From: Coemansia sp. RSA 922
Lineage: Eukaryota > Kickxellomycota > Kickxellomycetes > Kickxellales > Kickxellaceae
Direction: 5' to 3'
DNA: 11,199 nt
Assembly: GCA_027577415.1 (NCBI GenBank)
Contig: JANBQS010000853.1
Span: forward strand, 1 to 11,199
A model generated the notes under the pieces. It was not told the origin of the DNA and made no database searches. It saw only the letters and a program-made list of their open reading frames with translations. Made by a program: the position numbers and the translations under genes. Shown here one piece after another: positions 1 through 6,677 of the stretch (position 1 is its first letter; each line of letters begins with the position of its first letter).

Positions 1-378
1 CTCGTTTCGTTTTCACTTCAGCCCTCCTCGGTGAGCGCAATCCCCGACATATACGCCGTCGCCTACTCTCTAGAGACCGGATCGATTATTGCGCCTGTTG
101 GTTGGGTCAAGACGAGCGAGTATGGGCCATTGGGAATCGCCAAAGGTGGAATGGTTAGCATGCGCATCCCCGAGGCTGTTATTAAGAGACTGGCTTCCAC
201 CAGCCGCCTGTCTGCTGTCAGGCTGGCGATTTTTGCGCCCGAGGCAACCACCCATGAATCGGCCACCCGAAAGGCATCGGATAGCGTTGTTCTAATTCTT
301 GGTTCGCCTTCTGCTACGCCTCCAGGCAGCGCTGTTGCGACTCCACATAATGCTAATTTTGGCGCTTTTCTACTCTGA
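1..378 (+). CDS. 3' end of an unrecognised protein-coding gene (partial)
   Basis: The frame is open from base 1 to a TGA at 376-378 and encodes about 125 residues, so the start lies upstream of the window. An apparent GTG start at 31 has no special support, because the frame is already open before it. The visible part is moderately hydrophobic and rich in Ser, Ala and Val. It has a central stretch with Gly-Trp-Val and Gly-Gly-Met motifs (about residues 36-60) and no clear membrane segment, zinc motif or catalytic signature. Codon use looks genuine, with mixed third positions and no low-complexity shadow. A pyrimidine-rich tract ending in CTTCAG at 16-21 could be a 3' splice site, in which case the exon would begin at 22. 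I do not recognise the family. It is followed by a short spacer and then the protease gene on the same strand. Confidence 0.5.
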   Translation, partial: LVSFSLQPSSVSAIPDIYAVAYSLETGSIIAPVGWVKTSEYGPLGIAKGGMVSMRIPEAVIKRLASTSRLSAVRLAIFAPEATTHESATRKASDSVVLILGSPSATPPGSAVATPHNANFGAFLL

Positions 379-397
379 AAATGTGTGGGGTATTTGA

Positions 398-422
398 GGG
401 AATCGCCTGTTCAGGGATTCCC
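398..422. other. Short perfect hairpin downstream of the first gene
   Basis: GGGAATC at 398-404 pairs perfectly with GATTCCC at 416-422 across an 11-base loop. It lies 20 bases past the stop of the partial gene, so it may be in that gene's 3' untranslated region. No function is established, and fungal 3' end formation does not need such a hairpin. Confidence 0.3.
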
Positions 423-437
423 CAGAATTAGCTAGGC

Positions 438-443
438 TATATA
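438..443 (+). promoter_or_regulatory. Candidate TATA box of the aspartic protease gene
   Basis: TATATA lies about 130 bases upstream of the ATG at 575. It overlaps the first in-frame ATG at 443, which argues against using that ATG as the start. It is judged from sequence and spacing only. Confidence 0.3.
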
Positions 444-574
444 TGGTGTTAGACTATGACGTCTTCACAATCTCCAATAAATCTTTTCGAGCAAAGTCTG
501 ATCCACCGACCAAAAGAAATAATGAACCACACGATATACAAACTCGTATCTGCTACTCTGTATTATTTTCTATT

Positions 575-2098
575 ATGTTATTGTCGTACATTTTACTCAC
601 ACTCCCTGCGCTCGCCTGCCACACTTTGGCCCTCCGCCATGGATACACATCAGTCTACCTTAAACGCGGCACAATATTCGTGCGGCATCGCACCCATCTC
701 CATCGCCGTACACTGGCTAAGCATGCCGATTTCCTAGCTTCGCCGCCTCACCTAGCCATGGACAAGAGAGATGATGGGAATCAAAGCATTTACAACCCTA
801 CCACCACTCTTTACTACGCCGGTTACATTTCATTGGGATCTCCGCCGCAAAGGTTCCTGGTCAATTTCGACAGCGGCTCTGCTGACCTCTGGGTACCCAG
901 CTCGCGATGCCACAGCTCGACGTGCAAGTCGCACAAACAGTACAATGCAAAGCTGTCACAAACTCGAGCAGCACGCCCAGCACAACGCAGCGGCGACAGA
1001 ATTGGCGGAACCCAAATTGAGTATGGCACAGGCATGGTTGGAATAGAGCCCAGTCAAGATACGCTCAAGTGGGGCTCGCTTAAATCCCAGAACATTACAT
1101 TTGGCGAGGCTGTGAACATGACTCCGGACTTTGATGCACAGTTTGACGGCTTGTTTGGCATGGCATTTCCATCGCTCTCGAGCGCTGGTCTCGAGCCTCC
1201 GTTTTTCACCTTTGCGCGCCAACGACTGCTGAACGTAAACCAGTTCAGCTTTACTTTGGGCGAGAGCGGCGGTCGTCTTGATTTGGGCAAGGTTCCTGGC
1301 AGTGCCGCTGATGACCAAGTGACCTGGGTAAAGTTGGTCAAGCCGCAGTTCTGGGCCGTTAATGTCCAAAGCATAGAGGTCGAGCTCAGACACCCTACTC
1401 TCATTAACCTTGCGGGTACCGCTACTGAGGCACGTCGTCAAAAGCGGCAGTCCATCCGTGTGCCAGAAAGCGGAAAGGTAAACCTCAATGTAAAGGGTGT
1501 TGGCTTATTTGACTCGGGCACGACAACGATACTGTGCCCATCCGCCATGGCCACAAACATAAATCGCCTGATAGGCGCTACAGACAACGGTCTCCATGTC
1601 GATTGCAGCGCATCAACGACAGGACCGACCTTTCACTTTACAATTGGCGACGGTACCAGTAGTGACCGCATCGTCATTCCAGTATCGCCACATCAGTACA
1701 TCCTTGGCGACGGCAATCCGAGTCATGGTTGCATGTCAGCGTTTCAGCCAGGTGGACCCAAAAACAAGTGGATTCTGGGGCTGCCGTTTTTCGCTAATCG
1801 CACCATTACGTTCAATATCGACGATGGTCGTATAGGGTTTAGCCAGCTCCGCCACAACCTGTCTCTGTACGAGCGAGACATAGACAACGCACTGGTGACC
1901 GAAAGCGAGACTGACATGGCAGACAGCGATGGAGCACTCGCACTACCACCCCCACCAGCTAGCAACATGTTCTCCGCGCAAAATATCATGCGCAACACAG
2001 TAACTGCAAGCTCTGGGGAACCAAGAAATACAGAGTTGGATCTGTGGAGCACATCCATTTGCATGGCTGTGACATTACTTGCTCACTCGATGTTGTGA
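575..2098 (+). CDS. Secreted pepsin-like aspartic protease (peptidase family A1)
   Basis: This should be a bilobed acid endopeptidase that is secreted or held at the cell surface. The start at 575 is preferred over the in-frame ATG at 443 because translation from 575 begins with a signal peptide (MLLSYILLTLPALA, then Cys-His), while 443 overlaps a TATA-like box and would add 44 non-secretory residues. The product is 507 aa. A propeptide ends near Lys-Arg at residues 64-65, a Kex2-type site. The first catalytic motif, Phe-Asp-Ser-Gly-Ser, has its Asp at residue 99 and is followed by the family's small Cys-X4-Cys loop (112, 117). The flap Tyr in Tyr-Gly-Thr-Gly is at 150. The second catalytic motif, Phe-Asp-Ser-Gly-Thr, has its Asp at 313, and a C-lobe cysteine pair is at 344 and 386. 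Two features are odd: a basic insert with Arg-Arg-Gln-Lys-Arg (residues 287-291) just before the second catalytic Asp, and an extra acidic then Pro/Ser-rich C-terminal tail of about 80 residues ending in a weakly hydrophobic segment. A GPI signal is possible but not convincing. No intron is needed. Confidence 0.9.
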   Translation: MLLSYILLTLPALACHTLALRHGYTSVYLKRGTIFVRHRTHLHRRTLAKHADFLASPPHLAMDKRDDGNQSIYNPTTTLYYAGYISLGSPPQRFLVNFDSGSADLWVPSSRCHSSTCKSHKQYNAKLSQTRAARPAQRSGDRIGGTQIEYGTGMVGIEPSQDTLKWGSLKSQNITFGEAVNMTPDFDAQFDGLFGMAFPSLSSAGLEPPFFTFARQRLLNVNQFSFTLGESGGRLDLGKVPGSAADDQVTWVKLVKPQFWAVNVQSIEVELRHPTLINLAGTATEARRQKRQSIRVPESGKVNLNVKGVGLFDSGTTTILCPSAMATNINRLIGATDNGLHVDCSASTTGPTFHFTIGDGTSSDRIVIPVSPHQYILGDGNPSHGCMSAFQPGGPKNKWILGLPFFANRTITFNIDDGRIGFSQLRHNLSLYERDIDNALVTESETDMADSDGALALPPPPASNMFSAQNIMRNTVTASSGEPRNTELDLWSTSICMAVTLLAHSML

Positions 2099-2117
2099 GG
2101 CTTGCTTTCAAGATTTG

Positions 2118-2123
2118 AATAAA
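2118..2123 (+). terminator. Polyadenylation signal of the protease gene
   Basis: A canonical AATAAA lies 20 bases after the protease stop codon. The convergent chitinase stop is only 124 bases from the protease stop, so the two 3' untranslated regions may overlap. Confidence 0.45.
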
Positions 2124-2222
2124 ATATAATGATAGTATATCAAGTCACACCTAGTTCGTGTGCTTGTGAAGCAATGAAATCTAAAATACAAAATTATTTG
2201 ATAACAGTAGATAGACACGCGC

Positions 2223-3413
2223 TTAAATGGTCGTAAAAGAGCTAGCGGGAACTGAGGATGTCGCAGAAATTAATGTCGTCACTGTGGAATATGACAAAGA
2301 AGATGTCGTAAATGACAATGGTGCTGTTGAGTAAAGGCTTGTCGTCGATGGAAGAGTCGAGATCGAGTAAAGAGTAGACAAAGTGGTGCTTGTGCTTGTG
2401 CTTGTGCTCGTGGGGGGAATAACACCACATCTCATGTTGCTCTTGACCCAGTTGGCTAGGCCAAGCACGTATGCCTTGTTGTTGGAGTACCATGAGGCAT
2501 CCCACAGCATTATGCCGCCGAACGAAGCCGAGTAGTTGGTGTAGAGCGTCATCAGGTTGGTCTGTAGCGTTGGCAGGTCCAGGTAGCCATTGCCAGCAGC
2601 GCCAGTTCCAGCTGGCAAGCCGACATACATCCTGGCGTTGGGATTGGCATTGGTCTTGGTCAGTGTGTCCCAGCTCGCATAGTCAAAGTTCCACCGGTTG
2701 TTGATGTTGGCTAGATTGCAGGGATTGTTGTAGAACTGGACATACGTGTTGTCCATCCACGAGCTGGACAGCGTCGAGCCGAGATTAGCATCTGGGTACA
2801 CGCACTGCGGGGTGGCAGAGATGAGGTACTGCTTGGAAGCGGCTGAAAAGTGAGTGCGGAGCTGATTGATGAATGCAGGGTAGCCAGTATGCTCGCCAGA
2901 CTCGATGTCAAGGTCTACGCCATCCAGAACAGCATCGTCGTACGGGCGGTACTTGCTGGATCCGCCCAGGAACATATTCCAAATTGTGTTGGCAAACGCC
3001 TGGCCATCAGCTGCCGAACTCAGGCCATAGGTGTAGATGTTGCCGCCGCCCAGCGATAAAACGATCTTCTTTCCGTTGGCCTGGCAGAGCTTGATGTCAG
3101 CACCAATGTCGGGGCAGTGCAGCGTGTTTGTGCCGTTGAAGACGGTCTCGCAATGGAAGGCGTGATTGAGAACCGGCAGGCCAGTCAGATTGAAGTTGGT
3201 AACAAATGAGATGTTGATTATGTCGAATGTCGCGTCCTGGCAGTACGAGCCAAGCGATCCCTCCCAGTTGGCCGGGTCCGATAGATGGGCACCACCCCAT
3301 GAGTTCTGGCCCCAGTATGTGACAATGTTGTTGGAGCAGGCTGGATTGTATGCCGCCAGGGCACCCGCTACCAGACCAGAGACCAAGAGAGATGCTAAAT
3401 GTTGCACGTACAT
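2223..3413 (-). CDS. Secreted GH18 chitinase, short form without chitin-binding module
   Basis: This is an endo-acting chitinase of glycoside hydrolase family 18 (plant/fungal class III type), predicted to hydrolyse beta-1,4-N-acetylglucosamine chains outside the cell. The 396 aa product starts with a signal peptide (about residues 1-20, ending Gly-Ala-Leu-Ala). Catalytic barrel landmarks are Tyr-Trp-Gly-Gln near 33-36, Ser-Leu-Gly-Gly in the third strand, and the signature DGVDLDIE at 164-171 with Glu171 as the proton donor. Gln-Phe-Tyr-Asn-Asn and Leu-Trp-Asp-Ala-Ser-Trp complete the barrel. The catalytic domain ends near residue 322. A Ser/Thr-rich tail (about 332-396) follows and then a TAA, with no CBM19. 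The downstream 124 bases also show no cysteine-rich remnant of one. The ATG at 3413 directly begins the signal peptide. The gene converges on the protease gene. Its catalytic region is nearly identical to the chitinase at 8249-9670, with no internal disruption, so it is likely active. Confidence 0.93.
   Translation of the reverse strand: MYVQHLASLLVSGLVAGALAAYNPACSNNIVTYWGQNSWGGAHLSDPANWEGSLGSYCQDATFDIINISFVTNFNLTGLPVLNHAFHCETVFNGTNTLHCPDIGADIKLCQANGKKIVLSLGGGNIYTYGLSSAADGQAFANTIWNMFLGGSSKYRPYDDAVLDGVDLDIESGEHTGYPAFINQLRTHFSAASKQYLISATPQCVYPDANLGSTLSSSWMDNTYVQFYNNPCNLANINNRWNFDYASWDTLTKTNANPNARMYVGLPAGTGAAGNGYLDLPTLQTNLMTLYTNYSASFGGIMLWDASWYSNNKAYVLGLANWVKSNMRCGVIPPTSTSTSTSTTLSTLYSISTLPSTTSLYSTAPLSFTTSSLSYSTVTTLISATSSVPASSFTTI
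2386..2409 (-). repeat. Hexamer tandem repeat in the linker of the short chitinase
   Basis: Four units of GTGCTY on the plus strand encode alternating Ser/Thr in the linker. The equivalent site in the long chitinase has eight units, so the array has changed length between the two copies. Confidence 0.75.
2401..3350 (-). repeat. Duplicated 950 bp chitinase segment, copy 1
   Basis: This segment aligns without gaps to 8661-9610 at a constant offset of 6260 bases. I counted 12 mismatches by eye (98.7% identity), at 2576, 2628, 2880, 2916, 2931, 2976, 2985, 2990, 2991, 3027, 3300 and 3341. Three change an amino acid: Met/Ile at 2628, Asn/Asp at 2990 and Ala/Thr at 3341. Identity falls sharply at 3351, at the end of the signal peptide, and no similarity is seen in the promoters. 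Confidence 0.95.
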
Positions 3414-3492
3414 TTACAAATTTAAAGGATGTGGGCAGTGACAGGAACAAACTCGCCGTAGTCTGGGAGTTAAGTGAACTCCTGAGGAGAGG

Positions 3493-3500
3493 TATTTATA
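3493..3500 (-). promoter_or_regulatory. TATA box of the short chitinase gene
   Basis: TATAAATA on the minus strand lies 80 bases upstream of the chitinase ATG at 3413, a normal fungal spacing. It is not shared with the long chitinase, so the two genes have different core promoters. Confidence 0.55.
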
Positions 3501-3908
3501 GTTGAGATTGCCAGACGCCTTGTGCTATCAACCCAATGTAAGGTTCCTGAATTATATAGCCTAGATAGCAACCACATAGGCATTCTCAATTGTAAGTCTA
3601 TCGGGATATTGTATTAGTCATATCACATTAGCTTCCATGTGGTCCATGGTTCTGCGATTGTATCTGTAATGTATGTAATCATGTGTGGGCTTCAACACAT
3701 TAAATTCTCATTGTCGTGTGTGTTAATTGGAAAGACAATATATGTTGATTAATTTTTAATTATTCCTCGTCTCCACATGACTACCACACTTAGCTAAGGT
3801 ACTAGACCTATTTTTTTAATTTATGTCTAAATGATATGCACTTGGAAGTGCCCACAAGGTTTTAAACTATCTCATAATATTAAGCCGATGATTACTTCGC
3901 TATAGCAA

Positions 3909-3952
3909 CACATATCACTGTCACGAGAGACTGGAGAGACCAGTGATATGTG
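3909..3952. repeat. Perfect 12-bp inverted repeat (hairpin)
   Basis: CACATATCACTG at 3909-3920 is exactly complementary to CAGTGATATGTG at 3941-3952, with a 20-base purine-rich loop. It lies in non-coding DNA about 500 bases upstream of the short chitinase start. It could be a protein-binding palindrome, a terminal inverted repeat relic or chance. Confidence 0.6.
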
Positions 3953-4139
3953 GTTCAGTGTAAAATATGTTAGAGATAGTTGAGTAGCTAAGAAATGTAA
4001 AGCATATGATGTGTTGTGCTATTCAGTACTCCACCATGGGCTCCGCCTATTAACAATCTCCCTTATTGCCGCGGTGAAAGCTATCAGTATGCTTACATGA
4101 ATAGAAGCCAATAGCAAATATGTGGGTGATTCAGAGAAT

Positions 4140-4154
4140 GAGGTGAGGTGAGGT
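4140..4154 (+). repeat. Three-unit GAGGT tandem repeat
   Basis: Three perfect copies of GAGGT are followed by GA. It is a short microsatellite in spacer DNA. Confidence 0.6.
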
Positions 4155-4310
4155 GATAAGTTGGACCAATTGACCTAGACAACACGAATGAACGCCAACT
4201 GTTATATAAGAGTTTGAGCTTAGATAGTATATATAAGAGAGTAAGAGAAAAAACCCAAAGGAGACAAGAGGCGAACTGGAGCTTGAGAAAAGTTTTCACT
4301 GAAGTCAGCA

Positions 4311-5277
4311 ATGTCGGAAACGACTCGTAAGGATCGACAGTGCTGTTACAAGGTCAGAGCATATCTGACAATAACAATATGTTGTCCACTACTGCTGAAC
4401 AGATGTCAACATCTTCTACTGCACTAGTTAGTAGGAGAACCAACCAACGCTTACAGGAGCTCTTGGCCGAGCTCTGAGGAACATAACATTTGGTCGGACT
4501 GGATTATAGCTTCAATCTTCTCTTCATCTTGCGTACAAGCTAATTTATTGTCTATTAGATTTCTAGCCTTTCTGCCAACAACCAACACGGACAAGAAAGC
4601 ATGGCATCTGGCCAGACTCATATCCGGTACCCAAGATAAGGTTATATCCCAGAGGATGTAGACATCAATGACAATGCACAATTGTAACTCAACAGCCCTG
4701 CCACCCGCTAGAGGAGAGCCTGGGCAGAGGGCCTGCCCAAGCAGTTCTAGCACAAATATTCATCCTTACGCCATCGATCCTAGTATCCGAAGCATGGGCT
4801 CGGGATGGAATAGGAGGCGATGACCGGGGACAGCAGGCTATGCATGAAAAAAAGGCAAAACCTTACCAGAGCGGACCACATTTGTGACGAACAAGCAGCA
4901 CCAGATCATCGAACACACAGAGTACATCTACAACAGATGAGAGAAGCGCAACGACCAGCATATACAGAGGGAGGAATAGTCGGCGATAAACCCCTGAAAA
5001 GGAGATCGCGAGACAGCCACAGCTCGCAGCCGAGACAGCAGAACAGCAGCGGTACCACCTATAGCGCGGCTGTGGGGAGATAACCTCCAGGACTTCGAGG
5101 CAGTAGCTATTGCGTCTGTCGTGTTGGGGCTCAGTGACATTGCCTATAGCTGCCTTGTACCTACGCTACCTCATGGAGCTTAACATTTTGTTAGGTGTAG
5201 GGCTGAAGAGAAGGTGCCGCTAGTTGACAGAGCATTATCTCCTGGTGTCGCCAAGGACTCAAGCCAGAGAAGGTTGA
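4311..5277 (+). pseudogene. Interrupted coding relic, possibly a retrotransposon gag fragment
   Basis: This island is richer in G/C than its surroundings (31 of 60 at 4801-4860, 36 of 60 at 4981-5040, against 16 of 60 at 3721-3780) and reads as protein-like in pieces across frames. An ATG at 4311 follows TATA-like strings and opens a short peptide. A second frame from about 4350 to 4475 is open and Ser/Thr/Gln-rich. A third, from about 4432 to a TAG at 4661, contains Trp-Ser-Asp-Trp-Ile-Ile and Trp-His-Leu-Ala-Arg-Leu, spaced like the helical capsid region of gag proteins. Further on, the frame through 4741 carries stops at 4669, 4885, 4987, 5062, 5104, 5221 and 5275, all of which could derive from Gln or Arg codons by C-to-T change. 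No zinc knuckle, protease, reverse transcriptase or terminal repeats were found. The gag identity is inference; an unrelated dead gene or a chance pattern remains possible. Confidence 0.25.
4721..4739. other. Short GC-rich hairpin inside the relic
   Basis: TGGGCAG pairs with CTGCCCA over a five-base loop, a perfect seven-base stem. No known role. Confidence 0.3.
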
Positions 5278-6512
5278 TTAGGTTGATTTTTATTTGTGTA
5301 CTCTCCTTGCCTCGCAGATAGCAACCGTTGAATACCTTGGACATCTCCTTTGTATTGCCTCTCTAAATATGGCAATGGGGATTGCCTATATTAAGCGCTG
5401 TATTGCCTCGGTCTCAACTGTTTCTTGATGTACCACCATTTAATAAGAACTCCAACCAACTGGCCCTTACTAACGTAACATTTAAGCTTGAATAGAGTTA
5501 AGCAGAGCATCCACCAACCATTCTATCAACTGCATCAAAGGCATTATAGCATTTTCATGTGTAGCTGCGATGCCTTGGTGTGTTCATAATCGCTTAATGG
5601 TCTGTGATCCCTACTTCTGGCAGTTCTACTAAACATGGGGCTTGGAGTGTCGGTTGGACGGTTAAATAGAATGTTGAAATTAATTTGGTGTAAATCAAAG
5701 TAAGGAAAAGAGAGAAAACTACGAGTTGCTATTGCACTCACAACTCTGCAATGAGCACGAGTAAGTGTCTGTTGAGAGTTCTGGTTGAAGCTGGTAATGT
5801 CTGACCAGCAGAAATAGAGATCAGCATGTCTCCAGGAAAATATCCAACTGGGAATCTCACACTACAACATGCGACAGTTGCTATTTTTTTGTTGTGGTAC
5901 GTGTTTGCCTCTTTTGAGTTGTACCAAAATGTTGCCTTGATGTCACCTAAACAAATCTACTCTTAGGCAGTAAATTATGCCATACTCTTTCTTTTCCGGC
6001 ATATACCGTTTTTACTCAATTACCATTTATCATGCGTGCTACCATGCATACATCTGGATATCACTGTTCGTTGCGGTTAGTTTGTTATCATAATATACTT
6101 GCGTAGCATGTCATCCTCAATTTACGTTTATATACTGTGCTGCCCTTGCCGAACAGTTGGCGCGCAGCAGATCATAGCGGCTTTCGACCAGAACGTAGTT
6201 CCTCCGAGAGCAGTAATTTCTTACTAGTGTGAATGTGAACTTACTACATGCAAGTTGGACGCCGAGAAGTGCTACTGTATTCTCCAAAGTATAACACTTT
6301 TTCTCACGCGCTAAGTGAGAACGTATACTGCTTGATTTCTTGCTGCTTTTTGTGATAGTTAATCCAAACAACGCGTACAAATTTCTGCTATATTCCGACT
6401 TTGTAACTGACATGTTCTACTTTTGATACTGGTATTTGCGAGAACTTCTAGTGGCGATAGTCTGCTTGAGTTACACTTTAGATTCTAAAAGAGTTATACG
6501 AAGGAATGCTAA
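5278..6512. other. Spacer, no gene supported
   Basis: This stretch is mostly AT-rich with scattered short frames. The longest ATG-initiated one is 98 codons on the minus strand (6117-6413) and shows no recognisable domain. Small repeated strings occur, such as TGTATTGCCTC twice near 5350 and 5400. No tRNA B-box or RNA gene signature was seen. The right end (about 6500-6512) may be the tail of an intron feeding the membrane-protein gene, and any missing first exon of that gene should lie in this stretch. Confidence 0.45.
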
Positions 6513-6677
6513 GGGGTAGCCTTAGTTGGTAGTATATTTTGGAGTATAACACCTGCCACGGATGCCACCTGCGCAGCCCAAGATCGAGGAACCCACCACT
6601 TCTATCTTACGCCCACATTATTTGAAATTATTCTAGATAGCACATATTTTCATACTATCTGGCAAAGCCTGAAGTTT

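Larger units (their letters stand above)
3501..4310. other. AT-rich spacer, no gene seen
   Basis: No reading frame here is long enough or protein-like enough to call. The DNA is AT-rich (16 G/C in the 60 bases at 3721-3780). It contains the 12-bp inverted repeat at 3909-3952, a small GAGGT array at 4140-4154, and TATA-like strings on the plus strand at about 4203-4209 and 4229-4236, which sit upstream of the coding relic starting at 4311. The part next to 3500 is presumably the promoter of the short chitinase. Confidence 0.5.

Noticed and set aside
443..574. N-terminal 44 residues upstream of the protease signal peptide
   Set aside because: The ATG at 443 lies on a TATA-like string and its use would bury a good signal peptide that begins at 575.
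1054..1441. Long minus-strand frames inside the protease gene
   Set aside because: Antisense shadows; the plus strand carries the full set of catalytic motifs.
4350..4375. Retrotransposon primer-binding-site-like string (GGTCAGAGC)
   Set aside because: It lacks the TGG start expected for priming by a tRNA 3' end and no terminal repeats were found.
4451..4753. 100-codon minus-strand frame in the relic island
   Set aside because: Begins at GTG just after a stop and overlaps the better-looking plus-strand pieces.
4820..5083. 87-codon plus-strand frame in the GC-rich island
   Set aside because: Very rich in Arg, Gln and Ser with no domain; better explained as one frame of the decayed relic.
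6117..6413. 98-codon ATG-initiated frame on the minus strand
   Set aside because: No recognisable domain, mixed composition and no promoter or polyadenylation support; it is about what chance gives in a 3 kb spacer.
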